Assembly (NCBI RefSeq): GCF_000745855.1
Contig: NZ_KN050766.1
Span: 2,344-66,343 of the forward strand
From: Xenophilus azovorans DSM 13620
GTDB taxonomy: Bacteria > Pseudomonadota > Gammaproteobacteria > Burkholderiales > Burkholderiaceae_C
Reading direction: 5' to 3'
Length of the DNA: 64,000 bases
The notes under the pieces were generated by a model. It was not told where the DNA came from, did no database searches, and was given only the letters and a program-made list of their open reading frames with translations. Position numbers and translations under genes: made by a program. The first letter of the stretch is position 1; every line of letters starts with the position of its first letter. Shown here in pieces: positions 7,560 to 17,601 of the stretch.

Positions 7560-9098
7560 TCAGCGCACGTCCAGCGCCAGTTGCCAGCCGCTTTTCTGCC
7601 AGGCCAGCACTTCCTCGCGCAGCAGGTGGGCCGACTGCGGATGCCGCTCGGCCCAGTCGGCCGTGCAGCGGATGCCGAAGGCGCGCAGGCCGGCCGCTTC
7701 CAGGGTCAGTGCGCCGGGAGCCGGGTCGCGCCGCGCGTGGCACAGGATGACCGCCAGCCGCAGCGACAGCAGCTGCGCGGCGAAGGCCTCGTCGGCGGCC
7801 AGCGAGGCTTCCACCTTGCGCAGCTTGCCGCGGTGGCCCAGCACGAGCTGGCTGAGCACGTGCATCTCGTTGACGGTGAAGCCCGGCGCATCGACGTTGT
7901 CCAGCACGTAGGCGCCGTGCTTGTGGTAGTCGCTGTGCGAGATCTGCATGCCCACCTCGTGCAGCTGCGCCGCCCAGCGCAGCTTGCGCAGGCTGCGGCC
8001 GGCGCGGCTGGTGGTGGCGCCGCCGCGCGCCTCGGGCACGAGCTGCAGGTACAGCGCCGAGGCGGTGTCGCCCACGCGCCGCGCCTGCTGCGCGTCGGCG
8101 CCGAAGCGCGAGGCCAGCCGCTGGACGGCGCTGTCGCGCAGGTCCGCCACGCCTTCGTCGCGCTCCAGCAGTTCGTACAGCACGCCGTGGCGCAGGGCGC
8201 CCTGCGCCACGTTCATGCGCTCGATGTCCAGCAGCGAGAAGAGCGCCCGCAGCACGGCCAGGCCGCCGCCGATGACGGCCTTGCGGTCTTCGCGCAGGCC
8301 CTCCAGGCGCAGCTTGTCGGCGCTGCCGGCCTTGAGCAGACGCTCCAGCAGCCAGTCCAGCCCCTCGCGCGTGACCACGCCCGGCGCGCCGCCCGCGGCG
8401 GCGAGGATGTCGCCCACCGCGCCGATGGTGCCGGAGGCCCCGTAGGCCACGTCCCAGCGGTCGCGCGTGCAGAAGCCGAGGGTGTCGTCCAGCACCGCCT
8501 GCGCGGCGATCTCGGCGTGGCGGAAGGCGCTGGCGGTGAACTGGCCCTGGGCGAAGTGCTTCATCGACCAGGCGACGCTGCCCACGCGGTAGGACTCGGT
8601 CGCCAGCGGCTCCAGCCGCTGGCCGACGATCAGTTCGGTGGAGCGGCCGCCGATGTCGATGACCAGCCTGCGCTCGGCATCGCTCGCCTCGCCCTGCGGC
8701 AGCAGGTGCGCCACGCCCTGGTAGATCAGGCGCGCTTCCTCGCGGCCGGGAATGACGTCGATGCCGAAGCCCAGCACGGTGCGCGCGCGCAGCAGGAACT
8801 CGTCGCGGTTGCGCGCCTCGCGCAGCGTCTGCGTGGCCACGGCGCGCACCTGGGCGCGCTTGAAGCCGGCCAGTCGCTCGCCGAAGCGGGCCAGCGCGTC
8901 CCAGCCGCGCTGCATCGCCTCGGGCGTGAGGTTGCGTGCGCTGTCCAGGCCATTGCCCAGGCGCACGGTTTCCTTGTGGTATTCGCTGCGGTGGATCTGG
9001 TCGTGGTCCACCTGCCCGATTTCGAGGCGGAAGCTGTTCGAGCCGAGGTCGACGGCGGCGAGGCGGGTGCCGTTCTGCATGAAAGAGGTGCCGGGCAA
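7560..9098 (-). CDS. ppx: exopolyphosphatase / guanosine pentaphosphatase (Ppx/GppA)
   Basis: Protein of 512 residues that hydrolyses terminal phosphates of polyphosphate (Ppx) and possibly pppGpp (GppA). It has the actin-like ATPase fold: phosphate 1 motif AAVDLGSNSFRLEIG near residues 13-27, phosphate 2 motif LVIDIGGRSTELIVG near 145-160, and a C-terminal HD-like helical domain. The start MPGTSF at 9098 is used; MQNGTRLAAV at 9080 is a good alternative. It is convergent with sixA and divergent from pstS. A weak PhoB-type site lies upstream (9146-9163). Confidence 0.92.
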   Translation of the reverse strand: MPGTSFMQNGTRLAAVDLGSNSFRLEIGQVDHDQIHRSEYHKETVRLGNGLDSARNLTPEAMQRGWDALARFGERLAGFKRAQVRAVATQTLREARNRDEFLLRARTVLGFGIDVIPGREEARLIYQGVAHLLPQGEASDAERRLVIDIGGRSTELIVGQRLEPLATESYRVGSVAWSMKHFAQGQFTASAFRHAEIAAQAVLDDTLGFCTRDRWDVAYGASGTIGAVGDILAAAGGAPGVVTREGLDWLLERLLKAGSADKLRLEGLREDRKAVIGGGLAVLRALFSLLDIERMNVAQGALRHGVLYELLERDEGVADLRDSAVQRLASRFGADAQQARRVGDTASALYLQLVPEARGGATTSRAGRSLRKLRWAAQLHEVGMQISHSDYHKHGAYVLDNVDAPGFTVNEMHVLSQLVLGHRGKLRKVEASLAADEAFAAQLLSLRLAVILCHARRDPAPGALTLEAAGLRAFGIRCTADWAERHPQSAHLLREEVLAWQKSGWQLALDVR

Positions 9099-9145
9099 AG
9101 CCTGGATGGTAACGGCGCGCCCGGGGCCGCCATGGTGTGCGGGCC

Positions 9146-9163
9146 GTGTGACAACCGCGTGAC
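9146..9163 (-). promoter_or_regulatory. possible PhoB box upstream of ppx
   Basis: On the minus strand GTCACGC-GGTT-GTCACAC has PhoB half-site spacing (7-4-7) but weaker half-sites than the ppk and pstS boxes. It lies 48 bp upstream of the ppx start. Confidence 0.4.
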
Positions 9164-9224
9164 GGCGTCATCTTCCGTTCACGGCGGCGAATGCGTTCCT
9201 CACTCGGCAGCGCGGCATTTTTTC

Positions 9225-9258
9225 GTGTCACATCGCTGTCACACAAGCTTCCTACAGT
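9225..9258 (+). promoter_or_regulatory. PhoB box and -10 element of the pst operon
   Basis: GTGTCAC-ATCG-CTGTCAC (9225-9242) is a strong PhoB box. It is followed after 10 bp by TACAGT (9253-9258), the spacing at which PhoB replaces a -35 element in Pho promoters. The pstS start codon is 52 bp further. This supports phosphate-starvation control of pstS and genes downstream. Confidence 0.85.
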
Positions 9259-9310
9259 CCGCGGCAACCCCCGATCCGGGGCGCATGACTCCCTTCGAAA
9301 GGAAGCCCGA

Positions 9311-10345
9311 ATGAACACCATCCTCCGATTCGCCTCCGTCGGCCTGGCCGCGGCCACCGCCTTCTCCGCTGCCTTCGCGCAGGAAGCCACCGGCGCCGGC
9401 GCCAGCTTCCCGGCACCGCTGTACGCCAAGTGGGCGGCCGACTTCAACAAGGCCACCGGCGTGAAGATCAACTACCAGTCGGTCGGCTCCGGCGCCGGCC
9501 TCAAGCAGATCGAGGCCAAGACGGTGGACTTCGGCGCCTCCGACGCGCCGCTCAAGGACGAGGACCTCAGCGCCAAGGGCCTGCTGCAGTTCCCCACCGT
9601 GATCGGCGGCGTGATCCCCGTCGTGAACATCCAGGGCATCAAGCCGGGCGAGCTCAAGCTCAGCGGCCAGGTGCTGGGCGACATCTACCTGGGCAAGATC
9701 ACCAAGTGGAACGACCCGGCCATCAAGGCACTCAACGGCTCGCTGAACCTGCCCGACGCCGCCATCGCCCCGGTGCGTCGCGCCGACGGCTCCGGCACCA
9801 GCTTCCTGTTCACCAACTACCTGAGCAAGGTCAACGCCGAGTGGAAGGACAAGGTGGGCGAGGGCACCGCCGTGAACTGGCCGACCGGCGCCGGCGGCAA
9901 GGGCAACGAGGGCGTGGCCGCCTTCGTGGGCCGCCTGCCCAACTCGATCGGCTACGTCGAGTACGCCTACGTCAAGCAGAACAAGATGACCTACGCGCTG
10001 CTGCAGAACCAGGCCGGCAAGTTCGTCGCGCCCGATGACGCCGCCTTCAAGGCCGCCGCCGCCGGCGCCGCCTGGGACAAGAGCTTCTACCAGATCCTGA
10101 CCAACCAGCCGGGCGAGGGTTCGTGGCCCATCACCGGCGCGACCTTCATCCTGGTGCACAAGGTGCAGGACAAGCCGGCCCAGGGTTCGACCGTGCTGCG
10201 CTTCTTCGACTGGGCCTACAAGAACGGCGACAAGACCGCCGGCGACCTGGACTACGTGCCGATGCCCGCCAGCGTGAAGACGGCCATCGTCAAGGCCTGG
10301 TCCGACGTCAAGGACGGCCAGGGCAAGTCGATCGCGCTGGACTGA
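9311..10345 (+). CDS. pstS: phosphate ABC transporter, periplasmic phosphate-binding protein PstS
   Basis: Periplasmic high-affinity phosphate receptor of 344 residues. A Sec signal peptide ([20 protein letters not shown], cleavage probably after AFA at 23) precedes the mature [36 protein letters not shown] and RADGSGTSF form phosphate-binding loops. An ATG 15 bp after AAAGGAAG is the start. It is the first gene of pstS-pstC-pstA-pstB-phoU, with a PhoB box in front. Length and motifs are normal. Confidence 0.97.
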   Translation: MNTILRFASVGLAAATAFSAAFAQEATGAGASFPAPLYAKWAADFNKATGVKINYQSVGSGAGLKQIEAKTVDFGASDAPLKDEDLSAKGLLQFPTVIGGVIPVVNIQGIKPGELKLSGQVLGDIYLGKITKWNDPAIKALNGSLNLPDAAIAPVRRADGSGTSFLFTNYLSKVNAEWKDKVGEGTAVNWPTGAGGKGNEGVAAFVGRLPNSIGYVEYAYVKQNKMTYALLQNQAGKFVAPDDAAFKAAAAGAAWDKSFYQILTNQPGEGSWPITGATFILVHKVQDKPAQGSTVLRFFDWAYKNGDKTAGDLDYVPMPASVKTAIVKAWSDVKDGQGKSIALD

Positions 10346-10390
10346 TCGCCGCCGCCCGCACACACAAGAAGAAACCACGAGGGCCGGCCG

Positions 10391-11470
10391 TTGAGTGCAA
10401 GCACCTTGCCTGAGCGCCGGCCCGCAACGGAGCACGCCTTGTCTTCCACCCTCACGGCCGACCCCGGCGCGCTGGACCTGAACCCGGCCCGCGCCGGCGC
10501 GCGCGCGGCCACGCCTCCCCCCGCCAAGAAGGCCCGCTCGGGCCCGATGGCCGACCGGCTCTTCGGCTGGGCCGCCAAGGGCGCCGCGCTGCTGACGCTG
10601 GCGCTGCTCATCGGCATCCTGCTGTCGCTCATCGTCGGCGCCTGGCCCGCGATCGCCAAGTACGGCCTGGGCTTCCTCACCAGCAGCGTGTGGGACCCGG
10701 TCACCAACGAGTACGGCGGCCTGGTGATGATCTACGGCACGTTGGCCACCTCGCTCATCGCGCTGGTGATCGCCGTGCCGGTGAGCTTCGGCATCGCGCT
10801 GTTCCTCACCGAGCTGTCGCCCTCCTGGCTCAAGCGCCCGCTGGGCACCGCCATCGAACTGCTGGCCGCGGTGCCGTCCATCGTGTACGGCATGTGGGGC
10901 CTGCTGGTGTTCGGGCCGATCCTCTCGACCTGGGTGCAGCAGCCGCTGCAGAAGCTGCTGGCGGGCGTGCCGTACCTGGGCGCGCTGGTGTCGGGCCCGC
11001 CGGTGGGCATCGGCATCCTGTCGGCCGGGATCATCCTGGCCATCATGATCATCCCCTTCATCGCCTCGGTGATGCGCGACGTGTTCGAGGTCACGCCGCC
11101 GCTGCTGAAGGAGTCCGCCTACGGCCTGGGCTCGACCACCTGGGAGGTGGTGAGCAAGGTCGTGCTGCCCTACACCAAGGCCGGCGTCGTCGGCGGCATC
11201 ATGCTCGGACTGGGCCGGGCGCTGGGCGAGACGATGGCCGTCACCTTCGTCATCGGCAACATGAACCAGCTCAACTCGCTGTCGTTGTTCGAGGCGGCCA
11301 ACAGCATCACTTCGGCCCTGGCCAACGAGTTCGCCGAAGCCGGCGCCGGCCTGCACCAGGCGGCGCTGATGTACCTGGGCCTGGTGCTGTTCTTCATCAC
11401 CTTCGTCGTGCTGTCGCTGTCCAAGCTGCTGCTGGCGCGCATGAAGAAGAGCGAGGGGAAGGCATCGTGA
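10391..11470 (+). CDS. pstC: phosphate ABC transporter permease PstC
   Basis: Inner-membrane permease subunit of 359 residues with six or more membrane segments, beginning [20 protein letters not shown] after an extended Ala/Pro-rich cytoplasmic N terminus. The ABC-permease coupling loop is seen in [21 protein letters not shown]. The first in-frame start is TTG at 10391, preceded by GAGGG; another TTG at 10439 is possible, and no ATG suits. The stop overlaps the pstA start (GTGA), so translation is coupled. Confidence 0.93.
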   Translation: MSASTLPERRPATEHALSSTLTADPGALDLNPARAGARAATPPPAKKARSGPMADRLFGWAAKGAALLTLALLIGILLSLIVGAWPAIAKYGLGFLTSSVWDPVTNEYGGLVMIYGTLATSLIALVIAVPVSFGIALFLTELSPSWLKRPLGTAIELLAAVPSIVYGMWGLLVFGPILSTWVQQPLQKLLAGVPYLGALVSGPPVGIGILSAGIILAIMIIPFIASVMRDVFEVTPPLLKESAYGLGSTTWEVVSKVVLPYTKAGVVGGIMLGLGRALGETMAVTFVIGNMNQLNSLSLFEAANSITSALANEFAEAGAGLHQAALMYLGLVLFFITFVVLSLSKLLLARMKKSEGKAS

Positions 11471-12351
11471 CTACAGCGGAAGCACTTCTTCAGGCCAAGA
11501 CGCTGGCCGATACGCGCCAGGCCAAGTTCGCGGCGCGCAGCCGCCTCAACAAGGTGGCGCTCGCGCTGTCGCTGGCGGCCATGGCCTTCGGCGTGTTCTG
11601 GCTGATCTGGATCCTCTGGGAGACGCTGCGCCTGGGCCTGGGCGGCCTGTCGCTGGCGACCTTCACCGAGATGACGCCGCCGCCGAACGAGGAGGGCGGC
11701 ATCCTCAACGCCATCTTCGGCTCCATCGTCATGGTGGGCCTGGCCACCTTCGTGGGCACGCCCATCGGCATCCTGGCCGGCATCTATCTGGCCGAGTACA
11801 ACCCGCGCGGCTGGCTGGCCGCCGTGGTGCGCTTCGTCAACGACATCCTGCTGTCGGCGCCCTCGATCGTGATCGGCCTGTTCGTCTATGCGGTGGCGGT
11901 GGCGCGCTTCCAGGGCTTCTCGGCACTGGCCGGGGCCATGGCGCTGGCGCTCATCACCATCCCGGTGGTGATCCGCACCACCGAGAACATGCTGCAGCTG
12001 GTGCCGCCGGGCCTGCGCGAGGCGGCCTACGCGCTGGGCACGCCCAAGTGGAAGGTGATCCTGTCGATCACGCTGCGCGCCGCGCGCGCCGGTGTCGTCA
12101 CGGGCATCCTGCTGGCCGTGGCCCGCATCGCCGGCGAGACGGCTCCGCTGCTGTTCACCGCGCTGAGCAACCAGTTCTGGACCAGCAACATCACGCAGCC
12201 GATGGCCAGTCTGCCGGTGACCATCTTCAAGTTCGCGATGAGCCCCTACGAGAACTGGCAGAAGCTGGCCTGGGCTGGCGTCTTCCTCATCACCATCGCG
12301 GTGCTCGCGCTGAACATCCTGGCGCGCGTGCTGACCCGCAACAAGAACTGA
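11467..12351 (+). CDS. pstA: phosphate ABC transporter permease PstA
   Basis: Second Pst permease, 294 residues with about six membrane segments (first: [20 protein letters not shown]) and the coupling loop [20 protein letters not shown]. The start is the GTG that overlaps the pstC stop codon. It forms the channel with PstC, driven by PstB. pstB starts 15 bp downstream. Confidence 0.94.
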   Translation: MTTAEALLQAKTLADTRQAKFAARSRLNKVALALSLAAMAFGVFWLIWILWETLRLGLGGLSLATFTEMTPPPNEEGGILNAIFGSIVMVGLATFVGTPIGILAGIYLAEYNPRGWLAAVVRFVNDILLSAPSIVIGLFVYAVAVARFQGFSALAGAMALALITIPVVIRTTENMLQLVPPGLREAAYALGTPKWKVILSITLRAARAGVVTGILLAVARIAGETAPLLFTALSNQFWTSNITQPMASLPVTIFKFAMSPYENWQKLAWAGVFLITIAVLALNILARVLTRNKN

Positions 12352-12365
12352 ACTACACACACATC

Positions 12366-13148
12366 ATGGTTGCCACCGCTGCTGCACAGGCCCCGCGCGC
12401 CAAGATCGCCGTCAAGGACCTGAACTTCTACTACGGCAAGTTCCACGCGCTCAAGAGCATCAACCTGCAGATCCCGGAGAACAAGGTCACCGCCTTCATC
12501 GGGCCCTCGGGCTGCGGCAAGTCCACGCTGCTGCGCACCTTCAACCGCATGTTCGAGCTGTACCCGGAGCAGCGCGCCGAGGGCGCGATCGAGCTGGACG
12601 GCGAGAACCTGCTGACCAGCCGGCAGGACGTGGCGCTGATCCGCGCCAAGGTCGGCATGGTGTTCCAGAAGCCCACGCCCTTCCCGATGTCGATCTACGA
12701 CAACATCGCCTTCGGCGTGCGGCTGTTCGAGAACCTCTCGGCCTCCGAGATGGACGACCGCGTCGAGTGGGCGCTGAAGAAGGCGGCCCTGTGGACCGAG
12801 GTGCGCGACAAGCTGCAGCAAAGCGGATCGGGCCTCTCGGGCGGGCAGCAGCAGCGCCTGTGCATCGCCCGCGGCATCGCCATCAAGCCCGAGGTGCTGC
12901 TGCTGGACGAGCCCTGCTCGGCGCTGGACCCGATCTCCACCGCCAAGATCGAGGAGCTGATTGCCGAGCTGAAGAACGAGTACACGGTCGTGATCGTGAC
13001 GCACAACATGCAGCAGGCCGCCCGCTGCAGCGACTACACGGCCTACATGTACCTGGGCGACCTGATCGAGTTCGGCCCCACGGAGCAGATGTTCTTCAAG
13101 CCGCAGCGCAAGGAGACCGAGGACTACATCACCGGCCGCTTCGGCTGA
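12366..13148 (+). CDS. pstB: phosphate ABC transporter ATP-binding protein PstB
   Basis: ATPase of the Pst importer, 260 residues. It has Walker [10 protein letters not shown] (46-54), the PstB-specific [20 protein letters not shown] around the Q-loop, signature LSGGQQQR (about 157-164), Walker B VLLLDEP (about 178-184) and switch His in IVTHNMQQA. Length is typical. It is downstream of the two permease genes and 17 bp upstream of phoU. With PstS and PhoU it also takes part in signalling to PhoR. Confidence 0.97.
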   Translation: MVATAAAQAPRAKIAVKDLNFYYGKFHALKSINLQIPENKVTAFIGPSGCGKSTLLRTFNRMFELYPEQRAEGAIELDGENLLTSRQDVALIRAKVGMVFQKPTPFPMSIYDNIAFGVRLFENLSASEMDDRVEWALKKAALWTEVRDKLQQSGSGLSGGQQQRLCIARGIAIKPEVLLLDEPCSALDPISTAKIEELIAELKNEYTVVIVTHNMQQAARCSDYTAYMYLGDLIEFGPTEQMFFKPQRKETEDYITGRFG

Positions 13149-13165
13149 CCGCAAGGAGAGACGAG

Positions 13166-13867
13166 ATGCCCGACAAGCACCTTTCGACCCAGTTCGACAG
13201 CGAACTCAACACCGTCTCCTCGCGCGTGATGGAGCTGGGCGGCATGGCCGAGTCGCAGATCCGGCTGGCCATCCATGCGCTGCTGCACTTCGACGGCGAG
13301 ACGGCCCAGCGCGTGATGGACACCGAGGCGCGCGTGAACGCGATGGAGATCGAGATCGACCGCGAGCTGTCCTCGATCATCGCCCGCCGCCAGCCGACGG
13401 CGCGCGACCTGCGCCTCTTGATCGCCATCTCCAAGACCACCGCCAACCTGGAGCGCGTGGGCGACGAGGCCAACAAGATCGCCCGCCTGGTCAAGTCCGT
13501 CATCGACAACGGCACGGCGCGCTCGGTGCCGGCGTCGGAGCTGCGCATCGCGGCCGACCTGGCCTCGGGCCTGCTGCGCAAGGCGCTGGACGCCTTCGCG
13601 CGGCTGGACACCGCGGCGGCGCTGTCGATCCTGAAGGACGACGACCTGATCGACCAGGAGTTCGACGGCTTCGTGCGCAAGCTGGTCACCTACATGATGG
13701 AAGACCCGCGCACCATTTCCGCGGGCCTGGACCTGTTGTTCGTCGCCAAGGCCATCGAGCGCATCGGCGACCACGCGAAGAACATCGCCGAGTTCATCAT
13801 CTATGTCGTCAAGGGCGCCGACGTGCGGCACACTTCGATGCAAGAGATCGAATCAGCGCTTCAATGA
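13166..13867 (+). CDS. phoU: phosphate signalling protein PhoU
   Basis: Cytoplasmic helical protein of 233 residues with two PhoU repeats; metal-binding E/D-rich helices are seen in ISKTTANLERVGDEANKIA and its second copy VAKAIERIGDHAKNIAEFI. PhoU keeps PhoR in the phosphatase state when PstSCAB is saturated. The start follows a clear AAGGAGA ribosome site. A dispersed repeat with a terminator-like hairpin separates it from phoB. Confidence 0.95.
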   Translation: MPDKHLSTQFDSELNTVSSRVMELGGMAESQIRLAIHALLHFDGETAQRVMDTEARVNAMEIEIDRELSSIIARRQPTARDLRLLIAISKTTANLERVGDEANKIARLVKSVIDNGTARSVPASELRIAADLASGLLRKALDAFARLDTAAALSILKDDDLIDQEFDGFVRKLVTYMMEDPRTISAGLDLLFVAKAIERIGDHAKNIAEFIIYVVKGADVRHTSMQEIESALQ

Positions 13868-13875
13868 AGACGTTT

Positions 13876-13949
13876 GGCCCCCACGCTCCCCACTTCGTGT
13901 GGTCGCTGCCCCCCGAGGGGGCGCTTTTTCGTCTTGGGGCGGCCCGGCG
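13876..13949 (+). repeat. dispersed repeat copy A, between phoU and phoB
   Basis: Copy of the same repeat as at 47700 (reverse), with shared blocks GGCCCCCACGCTCCCC, TCGCTGCCCCCCGAGGGGG and GGCGGCCCGGCG. GCCCCC-GAG-GGGGC followed by GCTTTTTC could act as an intrinsic terminator or attenuator. It ends exactly at the phoB start codon, and the ATGAAAAA that follows is also found beyond the same edge in the copy at 62594. Confidence 0.85.
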
Positions 13950-14642
<693 letters not shown>

Positions 14643-14704
14643 TGCCTGCTTGAGCGAGGGCCCAGCCCGCGTGCGCGGGGAGCGGGCCGGATAATCGCGA
14701 TCCC

Positions 14705-16066
14705 ATGCCGCTTCGATTCCTCACCTTCCTGGTCGCCGCCTGCGCGGGCGCGGCCGTCGCCGTCGCCGCGCTCGGCTGGCGGCAGTGGGGCTGGGGCGCC
14801 ATGGCCGGCGCGCTGGCCTGGCTGGCGCTCGACGCATGGCAGGCCTCGCGTCTGCTGAGCGCGCTGCGGGCCGAAGGCGCACCCATGCCGGCGCGTGGCT
14901 TCGGCCTGTGGGGCGAACTGGCCGAGCGCATCCGCAAGCAATTGCGCCTGCGCGAGCAGCAGACGCGGCAGGCGCAGGACCGGCTCGACGAATTCCTGCA
15001 GGCCATCCAGGCCTCGCCCAACGGCGTCGTGCTGCTCGACGAGCAGGGCCGCATCGAGTGGTGCAACCAGACGGCGGCCGCGCAACTGGGCATCGACGCC
15101 GGGCGCGACCTGCAGCAGCACCTGGGCAACCTGGTGCGCGACCCGGCGTTCGTCGCCTACCTGGCCTCGTGGAACTACAGCCGCGACGTGGTGATCGACG
15201 CGCCCTCGGCGCAGCGCACCGCGCACGGCCATCCGATGCGCCTGTCGGTGCAGGTGCATCCCTATGCCGGCAGCCGGCGCATGCTGCTCACGCGCGACAT
15301 CACGGCGCTGGAGCAGGCCGAGGCGATGCGGCGCGACTTCGTGGCGAACGTCTCGCACGAGATCCGCACGCCGCTGACGGTGCTGACCGGCTTCGTCGAG
15401 ACGCTGCAGAGCCTGCCGCTGGAGGCCGACGAGCGCGCCCGCTACCTGGGCCTGATGGGCCAGCAGGCGCAGCGCATGGGCACACTGGTGCAGGACCTGC
15501 TCACCCTGTCGCGGCTGGAAGGCAGCGCCGCCCCGGCCATGAACCAGTGGACGCGCGCCAAGGCGCTGCTGGCGCATTGCGAGGACGAGGCGCGCGGCCT
15601 GTCGGGCCGGCTCTCGGCCAAGGGGCACCGGCTGTCTTTCGCACTGGAGGCCGACTCCGAGCTGGCCGGCAATGCCACCGAGCTGCAGAGCGCGATGTCC
15701 AACCTGGTGAGCAACGCCGTGCGCTACACGCCGCCGGGCGGCGAGGTGGCGGTGAGCTGGCGCGTGCTGCCCGACGGCCGCGGCGAGTTCGCCGTGCGCG
15801 ACACCGGCCCGGGCATCGCGGCCGAGCACATCCCGCGGCTGACCGAACGCTTCTACCGCGTCGACCGCAGCCGCTCGCGCGAGACCGGCGGCACGGGCCT
15901 GGGCCTGGCGATCGTCAAGCACATCGCCCAGCGGCACGGCGCGCAGTTGCGCATCGAGAGCACGCTGGGGCAGGGCTCGCGCTTCGTCCTGCATTTCCCG
16001 GTGACGCGGGTGCGCGAGGCGCGGGCGGCAACGCTGGCCGGGACCGCGCTGCACGGGGTGCCGTAG
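14705..16066 (+). CDS. phoR: phosphate regulon sensor histidine kinase PhoR
   Basis: Membrane kinase of 453 residues: two N-terminal membrane helices (about 5-45) without a large periplasmic domain, a PAS domain (about 98-205, FLQAIQASPNGVVLLDEQGR), HisKA with phosphorylated H218 (DFVANVSHEIRTPL), and HATPase with N box NLVSNAVRYTP, DTGPGI and GTGLGLAIVKH. Phosphate state is relayed from Pst/PhoU. A GATAAT element (14690-14695) lies 9 bp before the ATG and may give a very short leader. It is convergent with the MATE gene. Confidence 0.95.
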   Translation: MPLRFLTFLVAACAGAAVAVAALGWRQWGWGAMAGALAWLALDAWQASRLLSALRAEGAPMPARGFGLWGELAERIRKQLRLREQQTRQAQDRLDEFLQAIQASPNGVVLLDEQGRIEWCNQTAAAQLGIDAGRDLQQHLGNLVRDPAFVAYLASWNYSRDVVIDAPSAQRTAHGHPMRLSVQVHPYAGSRRMLLTRDITALEQAEAMRRDFVANVSHEIRTPLTVLTGFVETLQSLPLEADERARYLGLMGQQAQRMGTLVQDLLTLSRLEGSAAPAMNQWTRAKALLAHCEDEARGLSGRLSAKGHRLSFALEADSELAGNATELQSAMSNLVSNAVRYTPPGGEVAVSWRVLPDGRGEFAVRDTGPGIAAEHIPRLTERFYRVDRSRSRETGGTGLGLAIVKHIAQRHGAQLRIESTLGQGSRFVLHFPVTRVREARAATLAGTALHGVP

Positions 16067-16091
16067 CGGACCGCTGCCGCCCTGCGGCGTC

Positions 16092-17483
16092 TCAGCGGCC
16101 GCCCGGCCGGGCACTGAAGGCCAGAGCGTCCGCCCGCGTACCTGTCAGCACGCGCGCCAGCAGCAGCAGGAACAGCATCGCCGTCATCGCCAGCGCGGCC
16201 GAGCTCATGATCCAGAAGGCCAGCGGCGAGGCCATCGCCGGCCAGGGGCCCAGGCCGCGGTAGGCCAGCAGGTAGCTGCCGCCCAGCCCGATGCCCCACA
16301 GCAGCGTGCAGTAGATCGCCAGCGGCAGCACCGTCACGCGGTAGCAGCGCAGCACGAACACGCACAGCGTCTGCACGGCGTCGGCCAGGTGGTAGGCGGC
16401 GGTGGCCATCAGCAGCGTGGCCGCCAGGGCGGCCACCGTCGCATCCGACGAATACAGCCCGGCCAGCGGTCCGCGGGCCAGCACCATCGCGGCGGCGCAG
16501 GCCAGGGCGCCGGCCAGCGTCAGCTCGAAGCCCTGGCGGTAGGCGTGCCGGGCGCGGGCCGGGTCGCCTGCGCCCAGCCAGTGGCTCACGCGGGCGCTGG
16601 TGGCCAGGCCCATCGACAGCGGCACCATGTAGGCGACGGCAGTGAGGTTCGACGCGATCTGGTGCGCCGCCGCGGCGGCCGTGCCCAGGCGGGCGATGAA
16701 CAGCGCCATCAGCGTGAACGAGGTCACCTCCACCAGCACCGAGAGGCCGCCGGGCACGCCCAGCCGGGCGAACTGGCGCAGCTGCCGCCAGTCGGGCCGC
16801 TCCATGCCCCGCCACAGGCGCAGTTCTCGATACAGCGGCTGCGTGCGCATCAGCCACAGGGCCAACGCGAGCATCAGCCAGTTGACGGCCACCGTCGCCA
16901 GGCCGCAGCCGACCAGGCCCAGCGCCGGGACGCCCAGGCCGCCGAAGGTCCACCAGATCGACAGCGGCAGCTTCACCGCGAGCGCGCCGATCTGCAGCCA
17001 GGTGACCAGCCGCGGGTGGCCCAGGCTCTGGTTGAGCGTGCTGTAGAGGCGGAACAGCAGCGCGGGCGGCAGCGCCAGCGCCAGCACCGCCAGGTAGCGC
17101 GTCACCTCGGCCTGCATCGCGGCCGGCACGTCGGTCCAGCGCAGCAGCGGCTCGGGGTGCAGCAGCACGATCAGGCCGAGCGCGACGGCCGCCGCCGCGA
17201 CGTACAGCGACTGGCGCACCGAGCGGCCGACCTCGGCCCGCCGGCCGGCGCCGCTCAGCTCGGCCCAGATCGGCAGCAGCGCCTGCAGCCCGCCCATGAG
17301 CGACACGAACACGCTGATGAAGATGGCCGAGCCGACCGACAGTGCCGCCAGCGCGTCCTGGGCGAAGCGGCCCGCCACCACCGTGTCGGTGACGCCGAAG
17401 GCCATCACGGCCAGCTGCCCGGCCAGCACCGTGCCGGCATGGCGCGCGATCAGGCCGCGCTCGCCCGGGGCGGCTCGGCTCAA
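16092..17483 (-). CDS. MATE-family multidrug/Na+ antiporter, NorM-like
   Basis: Inner-membrane exporter of 463 residues with about twelve membrane helices and the two-fold MATE pattern: VLAGQLAVMAFGVTDTVVAG in the first half and SVLVEVTSFTLMALFIARLG in the second. Family members export cationic drugs or metabolites in exchange for H+ or Na+; the substrate cannot be told. It lies downstream of the GT39 gene on the same strand, with half-copies of a dispersed repeat in the 118-bp gap. Confidence 0.88.
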   Translation of the reverse strand: MSRAAPGERGLIARHAGTVLAGQLAVMAFGVTDTVVAGRFAQDALAALSVGSAIFISVFVSLMGGLQALLPIWAELSGAGRRAEVGRSVRQSLYVAAAAVALGLIVLLHPEPLLRWTDVPAAMQAEVTRYLAVLALALPPALLFRLYSTLNQSLGHPRLVTWLQIGALAVKLPLSIWWTFGGLGVPALGLVGCGLATVAVNWLMLALALWLMRTQPLYRELRLWRGMERPDWRQLRQFARLGVPGGLSVLVEVTSFTLMALFIARLGTAAAAAHQIASNLTAVAYMVPLSMGLATSARVSHWLGAGDPARARHAYRQGFELTLAGALACAAAMVLARGPLAGLYSSDATVAALAATLLMATAAYHLADAVQTLCVFVLRCYRVTVLPLAIYCTLLWGIGLGGSYLLAYRGLGPWPAMASPLAFWIMSSAALAMTAMLFLLLLARVLTGTRADALAFSARPGGR

Positions 17484-17489
17484 TGGAGG

Positions 17490-17600
17490 ACCTCCGTGCT
17501 TCGCACGGCGGTGCGAGCCCCTTCGGAGCGGCCGGGCAGGGGCGTTGGGGTGCCTTCGCCTCCGGCTGCGGTGCGAGCGCCTTCGGGCGGCCGGGCGGCG
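17490..17600. repeat. dispersed repeat, two tandem half-copies (F)
   Basis: Two related units, each with GGTGCGAGC, CCTTCGG and GCGGCCGGGC, occupy the gap between the GT39 and MATE genes. They resemble the right half of the copy at 6998. The outer edge touches the GT39 stop codon. Confidence 0.55.
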
Positions 17601-17601
17601 C

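Noticed and set aside
9239-11356. 705-codon minus-strand ORF opposite pstS and pstC
   Set aside because: Low-complexity antisense frame over well-supported genes and the Pho promoter.
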